37,904 nucleotides of DNA. Source: an uncultured cyanobacterium. Its GTDB lineage: Bacteria; Cyanobacteriota; Cyanobacteriia; Cyanobacteriales; FACHB-T130. The stretch spans positions 1-37,904 of the forward strand of contig CAKZHE010000066.1 of assembly GCA_936920195.1 (NCBI GenBank), given 5' to 3'. The notes beneath the pieces were generated by a model. That model made no database searches and was not told the DNA's origin. It saw nothing but the letters and a program-made list of their open reading frames with translations. Both the position numbers and the translations under genes were made by a program. This document shows, piece after piece, positions 23,887 to 33,460 of this stretch (positions are counted from its first letter, which is position 1; the number at the start of each line of letters is the position of its first letter).

Positions 23887-24483
23887 TTATCCCACAATTC
23901 TGTATTTTGGGCGCTCGTCAGCGGTTAAATTGCCTAACGGAGGATAGTACGTATGGAGTGTAACTAATGGGGAGTCGGATTTGTTTCCAAAAACGTGGAT
24001 TTCTCCGGGATGGACTATGGCAATTTCGCCTGTTTTTAACTCCTGGGCTTGACAACCAACGATTAGTTTTTCCCCTAATTCAGATTCGCCAACTTGTTGA
24101 AAAATTTGGTTTACTCCTGTTCCTTCCAAGATTTTGATGACGGCGGTGGAAAACCCATTTTTATAGAGGTTGGTATGGGTATGAGCATCACTCTCTTGTC
24201 CGCTTTCCCATCCAAATCCAGACACTTCTATCACAGGAGTCCAGAAAATTGGATGGTGCGAGTATTTGGCTGGGGCTGGCTTGAAAGTAATATACTTTTT
24301 GAGCCAACTCTTCGGTAAGTTCAGCCCCTTCACCATTTCTTTGGCTTTTTCAACTGATTCTATGGCTTCTGCCTGTTGAGCAAAGACAAGTAATTTAGCA
24401 AATACTTCCTGTTGCTCTTCTTTTTCTTGGAATGTACTAATATCTCCCTGAGTCAATGGTAATGATTTCATTCTTAAGTGCAT
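23887..24483 (-). CDS. Cysteine-dioxygenase-like cupin
   Basis: This 198-aa protein is a predicted cupin of the cysteine dioxygenase / thiol dioxygenase type, which oxidise thiols using mononuclear iron. The likely metal ligands are H101 and H103 in SDAHTHTN and the histidine in GEIHVFGN (H163). VTLHTYYPPLGNL (H177) mirrors the SLHxYSPPL motif of bacterial cysteine dioxygenases. The N-terminal 70 residues are helical, as in that family. The start could instead be Met5 (24471). It points away from the ATPase cassette starting at 24703. The substrate is not certain. Confidence 0.7.
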   Translation of the reverse strand: MHLRMKSLPLTQGDISTFQEKEEQQEVFAKLLVFAQQAEAIESVEKAKEMVKGLNLPKSWLKKYITFKPAPAKYSHHPIFWTPVIEVSGFGWESGQESDAHTHTNLYKNGFSTAVIKILEGTGVNQIFQQVGESELGEKLIVGCQAQELKTGEIAIVHPGEIHVFGNKSDSPLVTLHTYYPPLGNLTADERPKYRIVG

Positions 24484-24568
24484 CCCCCACTCGTTTGGAT
24501 GAGTGACTAATTTGTTTCTGAATGAAATTAGCCTAGCTGTCTTTTAAAGCAACAAAATTTAGAAAATA

Positions 24569-24601
24569 TGTAGAAATAGTCAATGTAGAATTAGTGTAGA
24601 A
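24569..24601 (+). promoter_or_regulatory. Three TGTAGAA direct repeats upstream of the ATPase cassette
   Basis: TGTAGAA occurs at 24569, 24584 and 24595, about 100-135 bp before the start of the cassette. They could be binding sites for a regulator in the 219-bp gap between two divergent genes. The spacing (15 and 11 bp) is not fully regular. Confidence 0.3.
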
Positions 24602-24702
24602 ACATCTACGGTTAGCAACTTTATTCCTACACAATGCCAGATCTAGCAGGATTATAAAAATCATGCTAAAATACTTTCGCAGAATCAATCAGGTATCAAC
24701 TT

Positions 24703-25734
24703 ATGTCCTGGGAGCAGTTCCTAGAAGAGATTGCCAGAGAGCATCAATTAACGCCAGAGCAAAAGGAAGCCTTTATCGCGAGGTTTGATAAAAATGAAAC
24801 CCAAGCTGCCATAGCGCTGAATATCGATCTATTTGCTTTCAAGCAGCGCATGAAAGATGTGTATAAAAAGTTTGCTCGCAGTTGTCCTGAAATTAACTCT
24901 AGGGGCAGAGGAAAATTTGAAAAATTAGCAGCTTGGTTGCAAAAGCGATATCAAGGGCAAAAATCGGAAATCCGGCAAGGGGAGCTACTATCGAGCAATC
25001 CTGCTGATATTGACATATCGAATCAAGTTTTATTCAATCCCTTTGGCAAAACAGGGCGGATCGCCAAACCAGAAGATTTTTTTGGTCACGAAGACATTTT
25101 AGATCAGCTATTTGAGTCACTGAATCAAGGTCGCAATCTCTCTCTAGTTGGTAAAGATCAAATTGGTAAGTCGTCAATTTTGTCAATGATTTGTTACTGG
25201 GGTTCCCAGCGACTGCAACTGCCTCCGGAGGCGTTTATTTATTTAGATATGCAGAATATTCATAATGAAAATGAATTTTTTGAGGCGCTATGCGATCATT
25301 TAAATATATCGTTTTGTCGGGGCTATAATTTGGCAAAAGCGTTACGTGGAAAACGCTATATTGTCTGCATTGATCAAATTGAAAAAATGAAGAGAAAAAA
25401 ACATTTTTCAGGGGCTGAACGGGAAGAGTTACGGGGACTGGCGGGGGGAGATTCGACACCGTTGAGCTTAGTAATTGCTAGTCGTTCGCCATTGGATCGG
25501 TTGTTTCCTGGCTCGGATAGCATGACATCTCCACTATATAATATTTGCAGCCAAATCAATATGGAACCTTTTTCGCCTGATGTTGCCCGTGCCTTTATTA
25601 CTACCCGATTGAAGGGAACTGGTATCTTCTTTACAGAGAGCCAAATTAATCAACTGATAGAAAAGACTAAAGGCCATCCCGGTCGCTTGCAACAAGCCGC
25701 CGCCGATTTATACCGCAGTCTGAGGAAATCCTAA
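24703..25734 (+). CDS. P-loop ATPase with N-terminal HTH-like module
   Basis: This 343-aa soluble protein has two parts. Residues 1-85 (MSWEQFLEEIAREHQLTPEQ; AFKQRMKDVYKKFARSCPEI; KFEKLAAWLQKRY) form a helical module found, as I recall, in front of STAND-type NTPases of cyanobacterial conflict and signalling systems. Residues 115-340 form an AAA/STAND-like ATPase: PEDFFGHEDILDQLFESL leads in, Walker A is G150-KDQI-GKSS, and Walker B is YIVCIDQIEKM (D224). A sensor-like LVIASRSPLDRLF and the lid GHPGRLQQAAADL follow. Its TAA overlaps the ATG of the next ATPase gene (TAATG), so the two are translated together. No effector domain is visible. Confidence 0.8.
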   Translation: MSWEQFLEEIAREHQLTPEQKEAFIARFDKNETQAAIALNIDLFAFKQRMKDVYKKFARSCPEINSRGRGKFEKLAAWLQKRYQGQKSEIRQGELLSSNPADIDISNQVLFNPFGKTGRIAKPEDFFGHEDILDQLFESLNQGRNLSLVGKDQIGKSSILSMICYWGSQRLQLPPEAFIYLDMQNIHNENEFFEALCDHLNISFCRGYNLAKALRGKRYIVCIDQIEKMKRKKHFSGAEREELRGLAGGDSTPLSLVIASRSPLDRLFPGSDSMTSPLYNICSQINMEPFSPDVARAFITTRLKGTGIFFTESQINQLIEKTKGHPGRLQQAAADLYRSLRKS

Positions 25735-28502
25735 TGTCTACCTTTCCTACCTATCGAGGCAAACTGCCTTCATCTCTGAATCCCTTCAATCCACTTCATT
25801 ACTTGTGGCTGGCTTATTGGATTTACTTTCGCCCCACTGCCCTCAAATCCTATCTTTACGAGACTAATCCTGAGTTTTATCGGGCTGGATTGGGAATCAA
25901 TATTTTTAGTCCTTTGCGCTTTCCAGCTTACCGCAATCTTTATCTGATGGTTCCGGGAGCGATTCTATCGCTTTCTGTGGTGGCTAGGTTGGTGTTTGTA
26001 CTAATTACCAGTTGGATTTCTAGAACGCCCATAGACTGGGCTAACATCAGTCAGGGTGCGCCTTGGGGTATAGCTTGGGGAATTGGTGTTGGAGTAGCCT
26101 ATAGTTTCATTGCTAGCTTGGCTTTTGGGGTGGCAGGTAGCATTGGGGGTGGAATTGCAACTGGCGTGGCAGTTAGCTTGACAGCAGGTGTCAGATTCGG
26201 GATGGAAGTCGGCATCGCAGTTGGCATTGCAGGTGGTGTAGCAGTAGCTGTTGCATTTGGCGTAGCAGGAGGGATAGCTCTAGGTGCATCATTTGGTGCT
26301 GCATTTGGGGCAGCTGTAGGATTGGGAGTTGCAATAGCTTTAGATATTAGAGTTGGTGCAGCAATTAGTTTTGCAGGTATTGTTGGCGCTTTGGGTATGA
26401 TCTTTTATCCAATCGATTTCCTCCTAGCATGGAAAAGTATACTCCTAGGCCACAGGCATCCTGTAGAACAAGATGAGTTGGTAGTGTTACCACTGCCTGG
26501 AACGCAGAAGTATTTGCTACAACAGTTAAAACAGCCTGCACTGGCTGGATTAGGCATTATCGCAGAAGTAGCTCGCAACCCTTTTCAGCGTTGGGCTGTA
26601 CATCAGGCGTTACAAGCCTATCTGCACAATCGCGATCGCTCAACACACCTTCACTTTCTCTACAATTTGCTCGTCTATCCCAAGTTAGATGAGTATGTGT
26701 TTGCGCCCCTAAATCAAACAGATTGGGAAATACTGCCCACTACTAGGAAATTGTTGCTGGGAGAAATCAGTAACAAGTGGGTGGATTGTAATACTGAATG
26801 GGCTGGCAAGTTAGCTGAGAGACTGGTTTGGTTTTTGACTAAGAGATGGCGCGATCGCCCTGAAACCCCCCTAACTAAGTTTGCCGGAATACTTTATGAA
26901 CTGCTGGATGAAAAGACTGTTAATGCTGAAAAATTCAAGTTGTCTAAGTATGAAAGCATTTATAGCAGTTTGAGGGACTACTCAGGAGGGGAGGAAATTG
27001 CTCAATCCTTTGCAGCATTGGCAAAGTTTTTAGATTATGCCGATCTTTCCGAGCTACCCGCAGCTATTGATGAGAGTCAGCAACTCAATCAAGTTAGGGG
27101 TGACTATACTAATTCTACATCTATTAGACCAACGGTGCTAAATACGATCGCTCGTCTAGCAGAAGTGGGTGCAGAGGTGGCTAATTACCAAGCCGCTACT
27201 AGCAAGATCAACAAACAGGCAGCACTGCTCCGCGCTACCGATGACTTAGATGCTCTGGATAAGTATGTACTGACAGAGGTAGCTGTGCCAGAACAGACAA
27301 TCCTGCGCCGGATTATCCGCCAGTGGCGCGGATTAGTTAGCGAAGTTGGCGGCACAATTGGGCGAGTTGAGGTATCGCACCACATCGTCAATCCTTATAT
27401 AGCAGGAAATCCAGTCAAAGATCCTCTGTTTGTAGGGCGCAAAGACATTTTGAAAAGCCTAGAGGAACTGTGGGGCAAGCCAGGACAGTGCGACTCGGCG
27501 GTACTATATGGTCATCGACGTATGGGTAAATCTTCGATTCTGCAACGCTTAAGCAGTATTGATTTTGGCACACCAACAAAGGTTGTCGATTTCAATATGC
27601 AGCGGGTTGGTAAAGTGGACAGTAGCGGACAATTACTGTTTTACTTAGCGCTGGCAATTTATGATAGCTGGGGTGAAGGGGCTAAGACTGATCTAGTAGA
27701 ACCAAAGCCAGAAGACTTCAGCCAAGATCCGTACATCGCTTTTGATAGATTCTTAAAACGCCTCGATCGGGTTCGGGATGGTCATCGCTTCATCATTACG
27801 GTTGATGAATTTGAATATATCGAGCAACAGATTGAGGATGGACGCATCGATCCTTTTTTAATTGGAAGCTGGCGGGGGACATTCCAGACTTATCCTTGGT
27901 TTATTATGGCTTTTGCAGGGCTGCACAACCTGGAAGAAATGCGGCGAGACTATTGGAATCCTCTCTATGGAAGCGTTACCGCAGTTCGAGTGAGTTTTTT
28001 GAGTGATGCCGAAGCAACAAAATTAATCACTCAGCCTACAGATGATTTTCCTCTAGATTATGACTTGGGTGCAGTAGAAAAAATTATTCAGTTAACCCAC
28101 GGTCAGCCCTATCTAGTGCAACTGATCTGCGACAACTTGGTAAAGCGCTTTACCAGCGAAATTAGAGAGGGGAGCAAAAGCGATCGCCGTTTCACTATTG
28201 AGAATGTGGATGCTGTCATCAATAGTCGAGAGTTTTATGAAGGAAACGGCAGTGCCTACTTTGATGGGGTGTGGGGACAAGCGCGAAACAGTAAGCCAGG
28301 GGGTCAACTGGAGATCTTAAAGGTGCTGGCTGCTAGCAGTTTGTCATTGACAGATCTGGCAAATCAAACTAATCTCAGTCTTGATATAGTCAGAGCGGCC
28401 TTAAAAACCTTGCAAAACCATGATGTAATTGAGGAGAGTAACGGAAACTACAGTTATACAGTCGAACTAATGCGGCGCTGGGTGCAAGAGCGTCGGGATT
28501 GA
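25734..28502 (+). CDS. Membrane-anchored ATPase with Gly/Ala-rich region and winged helix
   Basis: A 922-aa protein. After an N-terminal helix region (NPFNPLHYLWLAYWIYFRPT) comes a Gly/Ala-rich hydrophobic stretch (about 75-235) with dense G-x-A/G-x repeats, such as GVAVAVAFGVAGGIALGASF, likely several packed membrane helices. A helical linker (to about 555) leads to an ATPase: NPYIAGNPVKDPLFVGRKDI, Walker A G593-HRRM-GKSS and Walker B FIITVDEFEYIE (D691). The signature GQPYLVQLICDNLVKRF is typical of archaeal-type ATPase_2/COG1672-like NTPases. The C-terminus (LEILKVLAASSLSLTDLANQ to the end) is a winged helix. It is co-translated with the ATPase before it. The function is unknown. Confidence 0.8.
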   Translation: MSTFPTYRGKLPSSLNPFNPLHYLWLAYWIYFRPTALKSYLYETNPEFYRAGLGINIFSPLRFPAYRNLYLMVPGAILSLSVVARLVFVLITSWISRTPIDWANISQGAPWGIAWGIGVGVAYSFIASLAFGVAGSIGGGIATGVAVSLTAGVRFGMEVGIAVGIAGGVAVAVAFGVAGGIALGASFGAAFGAAVGLGVAIALDIRVGAAISFAGIVGALGMIFYPIDFLLAWKSILLGHRHPVEQDELVVLPLPGTQKYLLQQLKQPALAGLGIIAEVARNPFQRWAVHQALQAYLHNRDRSTHLHFLYNLLVYPKLDEYVFAPLNQTDWEILPTTRKLLLGEISNKWVDCNTEWAGKLAERLVWFLTKRWRDRPETPLTKFAGILYELLDEKTVNAEKFKLSKYESIYSSLRDYSGGEEIAQSFAALAKFLDYADLSELPAAIDESQQLNQVRGDYTNSTSIRPTVLNTIARLAEVGAEVANYQAATSKINKQAALLRATDDLDALDKYVLTEVAVPEQTILRRIIRQWRGLVSEVGGTIGRVEVSHHIVNPYIAGNPVKDPLFVGRKDILKSLEELWGKPGQCDSAVLYGHRRMGKSSILQRLSSIDFGTPTKVVDFNMQRVGKVDSSGQLLFYLALAIYDSWGEGAKTDLVEPKPEDFSQDPYIAFDRFLKRLDRVRDGHRFIITVDEFEYIEQQIEDGRIDPFLIGSWRGTFQTYPWFIMAFAGLHNLEEMRRDYWNPLYGSVTAVRVSFLSDAEATKLITQPTDDFPLDYDLGAVEKIIQLTHGQPYLVQLICDNLVKRFTSEIREGSKSDRRFTIENVDAVINSREFYEGNGSAYFDGVWGQARNSKPGGQLEILKVLAASSLSLTDLANQTNLSLDIVRAALKTLQNHDVIEESNGNYSYTVELMRRWVQERRD

Positions 28503-28666
28503 GCAATTTTTAGGGTGAGAATATCTCTAATATAAAAATTTATCCCAATTTTAGTTTTAGGTTGTAGAGTAACCTAGACAATGCAAGAATTTTCGAGATG
28601 TCTTTACCTGAGAAGAATTTCAAAAATCATTAGTTTTACTAATCGGCAAAAATTCAGGAGAGCCTG

Positions 28667-30166
28667 GTGATAAAAATATTTGGATCGAGATCATTTGTAT
28701 CGTTCGTTGTATTATTTCTAGCAGTGTTTGCTACTATAATTTTTATTTGGTTGATCTTCCCTAAAGAACCTGCCCCTGTATCATTGCGTATTCTAGGGGA
28801 TAGTTTTAGCGGCTATAGCACTTTCCGCGATCCTGACTTTAAGGAGGCTCTCAAAAAATCTCAGATTGGCTTAACTTATGAGGATGAACTGGATCAAGCA
28901 AAACGTGCCGAGGAGCTAAAGTCAGGAAAAGCTGACTTAATTTTAACCACCCTGGATCAATTTATCAGGCAAAGCACATACTCATCCGGAAAAATAGTTG
29001 GACTAATTGACCGCAGTAATGGAGCCGATGCGGTGCTACTAAATACCCCAAAATATCCCAACCTCAATTCATTGGAAGATTTACAACAGTTTATAAAAAT
29101 AGAGAACTCCCAAGGGCGGAAGCCAAATATTGCTTTAGCCCAAAATACTCCTAGCGAGTTTCTAGCATTTATGCTAACTACCAAAGAACATTTCAAACTG
29201 TCAGATTTCCAAATCATTAACAAGAAAGATGCCAAAGAGGTTTGGCAGTACCTAACCCAATTGCAAGATGCACCAGTTGCGGTTCTTTGGGAACCTTATG
29301 TTACTCAGGCTCGAAAACAAGGATACACAGTAGTCTTCTCCAGTAAAGAAAAACCGAGAGTAATTATTGATGTAATCGTCGCATCTAACAAATCAATTGA
29401 CTCAAAATCTGATAATATTTCAAAACTTTTAGAAATCTACTACAATCGTATCCACGAAAGAATATTTGACCCATCGCTGATGGATCGCCAAATATCTAAG
29501 GACGACAAGAATTTATCATCAGAAGATGCAAAAGCTATTAGAGAAAGTATTCAATTTTTTACGCTTCCACAGTCTCACCATTGGTTAAGTAAAAACAAAC
29601 CAGAAGAAAAAATAAAATATATTATTAGCTTGTTGAATTTAGTAGGTAAACCGCCTCAAGAGTCGCAAAAGTTTTTTCAGCCTCAAGAGTTGCAACAATT
29701 TTATCAGCCTGCAACTGCAGCGAAAAATGTAGAAAAATTGCACGATTCATGTAAGACAACTAGTGGCAACAATATAGATGAATTTAAAGAAATTTGCAAG
29801 TTTTTCCGTTTATTGGATGTGACAAAAAAGCCGAAAATTGGAGAAGTTAAGTTTGATGAACGTTCTGGAAAATTAAAAGATCAAAGCAAACAAATTCTTG
29901 ATGAGTTAGTTGAAGTCATTGAAGTGTACGACCCTAAAACTGTGGCAGTGAAAGTAACAGGTCATGCCTCTGGTAGTCAAGGCAGCAGTCTCAATAATAA
30001 ACTTAGTAAAGAGAGAGCAAAGGTAGTTGGTCAATATCTGAAAGAGCAACTGGAAAAATATAACATTAAAGACGAGGGAAAAAGTGTTTGGTATCCTCTT
30101 GGTAAAGTTCCCCCAGATGATCCTCTCCAAAGCCGTGCCGAAATTCGCTTGATTCCGCGCCAATAG
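28667..30166 (+). CDS. Solute-binding-like domain fused to OmpA-like domain
   Basis: This 499-aa envelope protein has one N-terminal membrane anchor (SFVVLFLAVFATIIFIWLIF). A periplasmic domain (about 38-270) resembles NMT1/SsuA-type substrate-binding proteins: LRILGDSFSGYSTF, SGKADLILTTLDQFIRQSTY and QLQDAPVAVLWEPYVTQARK. A linker leads to a C-terminal OmpA-like peptidoglycan-binding domain (about 395-499) with VKVTGHASGSQGSSLNNKLS, KERAKVVGQYLKEQ and RAEIRLIPRQ. GTG start with AGGAG six bases upstream. It is on the same strand as the two ATPases, 164 bp after them. It could sense a ligand at the cell wall and pass the signal to the membrane ATPase (inference). Confidence 0.82.
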   Translation: MIKIFGSRSFVSFVVLFLAVFATIIFIWLIFPKEPAPVSLRILGDSFSGYSTFRDPDFKEALKKSQIGLTYEDELDQAKRAEELKSGKADLILTTLDQFIRQSTYSSGKIVGLIDRSNGADAVLLNTPKYPNLNSLEDLQQFIKIENSQGRKPNIALAQNTPSEFLAFMLTTKEHFKLSDFQIINKKDAKEVWQYLTQLQDAPVAVLWEPYVTQARKQGYTVVFSSKEKPRVIIDVIVASNKSIDSKSDNISKLLEIYYNRIHERIFDPSLMDRQISKDDKNLSSEDAKAIRESIQFFTLPQSHHWLSKNKPEEKIKYIISLLNLVGKPPQESQKFFQPQELQQFYQPATAAKNVEKLHDSCKTTSGNNIDEFKEICKFFRLLDVTKKPKIGEVKFDERSGKLKDQSKQILDELVEVIEVYDPKTVAVKVTGHASGSQGSSLNNKLSKERAKVVGQYLKEQLEKYNIKDEGKSVWYPLGKVPPDDPLQSRAEIRLIPRQ

Positions 30167-30179
30167 ATTTGGTGGTCAA

Positions 30180-30254
30180 AAATAAAAGACTATAAGCAAA
30201 AGTTCGTAGTTGGGCTTTAGCCCTCCGGATTAGGGCTGAAGCCCAACTACAAAC
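30180..30254. repeat. Dispersed palindromic element, copy 3
   Basis: Arms beginning GTTCGTAGTTGGGCTTTAGC (30202) and ending GAAGCCCAACTACAAAC (30254) pair with a few mismatches. The left flank AAAATAAAAGACTATAAGCA is shared with the copy at 1256-1331. It lies between convergent genes, the OmpA-like gene and secA. Confidence 0.9.
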
Positions 30255-30268
30255 TTCCTTTCATGGGT

Positions 30269-33073
30269 TTAAGCTTGCCCCTGGGGTTGGAATTGGAATA
30301 GGGAATAAACGACATCCCGACGAATGTCAATCATCATTTCCAAGAACATTTCATAACCCTCTTGCTTGTACTCAATCAGAGGATCTTTTTGTCCATAACC
30401 GCGCAATCCCACGGATTCCCGCAACCCATCCATACCTTGTAGATGTTCTCGCCACAAAGTATCAATCCGCTGTAAAATAAAGAATCGTTCCGCTTGGCGC
30501 ATCAATCCAGGTTGGATTTGATCGATTTGGGCTTCTTTCATGTCGTAGGCTTTGCGGACTTCTTCATACAAGAAATTTTTGATTTCTCCCACTGTCATAT
30601 CTTCCAGATGGGATGGCTCCAAGTCGGCGAGCAGAAAGACAAATTCTTTGACTTTGGCAATCAAATTATCTAATGCCCATTCTTCCTGGGGCAAATCCGG
30701 ATTAACGTAGGCATCCACAATGTCATCCATAGTCCTTTCGGCATAGGTGACAACCTGCTCCTTCAAGTCTTGCCCTTCTAATACCCGCCGCCGCTCGGCA
30801 TAGATGGCGCGGCGCTGATTGTTCATCACTTCATCGTATTCAAAAACCTGTTTGCGGATGTCGTAGTAATAGGTTTCAACCTTTTTCTGCGCTCCTTCCA
30901 AACTGCGGGTGAGCATTCCCGATTCAATTGGCATATCTTCTTCGACGTTGAAGACTTTCATTAATTGGGCAACGCGATCGCCGCCGAAAATTCGTAGTAA
31001 ATTATCTTCTAAGCTCAAAAAGAATTTGGTGGAACCGGGGTCCCCTTGTCTGCCTGCTCTCCCCCGCAATTGATTATCAATCCGGCGGGATTCGTGTCGC
31101 TCTGTGCCAATGACGTGCAATCCCCCCAATTTAACTACTTCTTCGTGTTCGGTTGTAGTAAACTGTTCGTATTCTTTGCGAACAGTTTGGTAGGCTTCCC
31201 GCAACTTTTGAATTGCTGGGTTATCTGTGGGAGCTTTTTCCGATGCGATCGCTACTACATCTTCAGCTTCCAGTTCTGTGATACCTTGGAAACCATACTG
31301 TTTGACCGCAAATTCCACTGCATCCTTCAGAACTTTTTCACTTTTGGCTGACAATTCCGTGGGGAAAATCTTCGGCGATACTTTCCAAGTTTTCACCTTT
31401 TTATCAGGATCGAAACCTTGGGCTGGAGGGCGGCTATCTCTGGCTCCTGCCGCTCGCACTGGAGCCACAGAATCCTCTTGTTCTGGTTGCACCACCTGGG
31501 GCATAAAATATTCCCTGACCTTCAACCGCGCCATATAATCGGCGTTACCTCCCAGGATAATATCGGTTCCCCGTCCTGCCATATTCGTCGCAATTGTTAA
31601 GGCTTTTTTCCGTCCGGCTTGGGCGATAATTTCTGATTCCCGCTCCACATTTTCCGGTTTAGCATTCAACAAATTGTGGGGAATTTCTAATTGATTCAGC
31701 AACCGGGATAGTAATTCAGATTTTTCTACACTTGTGGTTCCTACTAAAACTGGTCTGCCCAATTCGTGCATTTCCGCACATTCGTGAGCGACGGATTGCC
31801 ATTTACCATTCTCGGTTTTGTAGACCACATCAGACAAATCTCTCCGTCCAGATTTGCGATTGGTGGGAATCACCGTAACTTCAATTTTATAGATTTTTTC
31901 CAGTTCGGCTTCCTCGGTTTTGGCAGTCCCCGTCATCCCCCCCAATTTGGGATAGAGTAAAAAGAAATTTTGGTAAGTAATAGTTGCCAAAGTTTGAGTT
32001 TCATTTTGAATTGGCACTCCTTCCTTCGCTTCAATTGCTTGGTGCAAACCATCGCTCCAGCGCCTTCCCATCAGTACCCGTCCGGTAAACTCGTCTACAA
32101 TGACGATTTCATCACTTCGGACAATATAATTAACGTCGAGGGTAAATAATTCCTTGGCTTTGATGGCATTAAATATATAGTGCGCCCAGGGATCTTCGGG
32201 GTCATAAAGGTCAGTGACTTGCAACAAATTTTCCGCTTCGGCAAAGCCTTCATCGGTCATCAAAACGTTGCGAGCTTTTTCATCTACTTCGTAATGTCCA
32301 AATTCATTTTCCGATTTTTTGGGAATTAGTTGGCGGGCAATATCAGCGGCTCGCATATACTTTTCCGTCGGGCGCTCGACTTGCCCAGAAATAATGAGGG
32401 GGGTGCGAGCTTCGTCAATCAGTACCGAGTCAACTTCGTCAATGATGCAGTAATTGAAGGGGCGCTGCACTACATCCGTCATCGACGTTGCCATATTGTC
32501 CCGCAGGTAGTCAAAACCTAACTCGCTGTTGGTACTGTAGGTAATATCGCAGTCGTAATTCTTTTTGCGATCGCTTGGGTCCATGTTTTGCTGAATTAAT
32601 CCCACACTCAGTCCCAGGAAGCGATGCACTTGTCCCATCCATTCCGCATCCCGGCGAGCCAGGTAATCATTAACGGTGACGACGTGAACCCCTCTCCCAG
32701 TCAGGGCGTTGAGGTAGGCAGGCAAGGTAGATACCAGGGTTTTACCTTCCCCAGTTTTCATTTCCGCAATTTGCCCTTTGTGGAGAACCACACCACCCTG
32801 GAGTTGCACTTCAAAGTGTTTCATGCCCAAAACTCGGTGAGCCGCTTCCCGCACCACGGCAAAGGCTTCCGGGAGCAACTCATCTAAAAGATCGGTGCGA
32901 TCGCGCTCTGTGGTAGCTTTGTCCAACCGCTGTTTAAACTCTACTGTTTTAGCTTTCAGCTGCTCGTCAGACAGTTTCTGGATGTCTTCATCCAGCAGCT
33001 TAATTTCTTGAATGTATGGCTGATATTTTTTCAGCTTACGTGCATTCGGGTCGCCCAGCAAAGTTTTTAACAT
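30269..33073 (-). CDS. secA: Preprotein translocase ATPase SecA
   Basis: SecA drives unfolded preproteins through the SecYEG channel, at the plasma and thylakoid membranes in cyanobacteria. The 934-aa protein is full length. It shows Walker A in [40 protein letters not shown] (Walker B), the cross-linking domain, and [20 protein letters not shown]. The second motor half has [20 protein letters not shown] and [19 protein letters not shown]. The helical wing and scaffold at the C-terminus end in FQFQPQGQA without a zinc-binding tail, which is usual for cyanobacteria. It is convergent with the OmpA-like gene. No Shine-Dalgarno is evident. Confidence 0.98.
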   Translation of the reverse strand: MLKTLLGDPNARKLKKYQPYIQEIKLLDEDIQKLSDEQLKAKTVEFKQRLDKATTERDRTDLLDELLPEAFAVVREAAHRVLGMKHFEVQLQGGVVLHKGQIAEMKTGEGKTLVSTLPAYLNALTGRGVHVVTVNDYLARRDAEWMGQVHRFLGLSVGLIQQNMDPSDRKKNYDCDITYSTNSELGFDYLRDNMATSMTDVVQRPFNYCIIDEVDSVLIDEARTPLIISGQVERPTEKYMRAADIARQLIPKKSENEFGHYEVDEKARNVLMTDEGFAEAENLLQVTDLYDPEDPWAHYIFNAIKAKELFTLDVNYIVRSDEIVIVDEFTGRVLMGRRWSDGLHQAIEAKEGVPIQNETQTLATITYQNFFLLYPKLGGMTGTAKTEEAELEKIYKIEVTVIPTNRKSGRRDLSDVVYKTENGKWQSVAHECAEMHELGRPVLVGTTSVEKSELLSRLLNQLEIPHNLLNAKPENVERESEIIAQAGRKKALTIATNMAGRGTDIILGGNADYMARLKVREYFMPQVVQPEQEDSVAPVRAAGARDSRPPAQGFDPDKKVKTWKVSPKIFPTELSAKSEKVLKDAVEFAVKQYGFQGITELEAEDVVAIASEKAPTDNPAIQKLREAYQTVRKEYEQFTTTEHEEVVKLGGLHVIGTERHESRRIDNQLRGRAGRQGDPGSTKFFLSLEDNLLRIFGGDRVAQLMKVFNVEEDMPIESGMLTRSLEGAQKKVETYYYDIRKQVFEYDEVMNNQRRAIYAERRRVLEGQDLKEQVVTYAERTMDDIVDAYVNPDLPQEEWALDNLIAKVKEFVFLLADLEPSHLEDMTVGEIKNFLYEEVRKAYDMKEAQIDQIQPGLMRQAERFFILQRIDTLWREHLQGMDGLRESVGLRGYGQKDPLIEYKQEGYEMFLEMMIDIRRDVVYSLFQFQPQGQA

Positions 33074-33137
33074 AACAGAAGAAGGCTTATATCCACAAAG
33101 ATTAGGTACTCAGCAGCGCATCTGAATCATTTGTGGT

Positions 33138-33201
33138 GTAGGGGTAGCGCCCCCGTGCCTACCCCGTTACATCGGGGCAACCACGGGGGGATTGCCCCTA
33201 C
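33138..33201. repeat. Palindromic repeat with CCCCTAC ends
   Basis: Imperfect 20-bp arms (GTAGGGGTAGCGCCCCCGTG and CACGGGGGGATTGCCCCTAC) enclose a smaller CCCCG...CGGGG hairpin. This type of element is widespread in cyanobacterial intergenic DNA. The remaining sequence between secA and the dehydrogenase (33074-33460) shows no other feature. Confidence 0.8.
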
Positions 33202-33460
33202 GGAATTGCACAACTCATTCAGACGCACTATATGGGGAGATCGGGTCAAAGGGAATGCCCAAGAATCAAAAATATCTTTTTTCTTTGCTCCCGACTCTAA
33301 CCATCCTGACCATTGACCATCCTATCATTTTCGTTCCCACTCAGGGGCGAGAGATGGAAAATATTGGCAGGAAAATCTTTTTCGGCTGGATTCAGTGCTA
33401 TTGATCGATATAGTGGCAAAAGCTAGAATGCAGTCTTCAGAATCTAGCTGCGAGCGAACC

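Noticed and set aside
33131-33404. Plus-strand frames between secA and the dehydrogenase
   Set aside because: They run through the palindromic repeat at 33138-33201 and have no ribosome binding site or protein-like composition.
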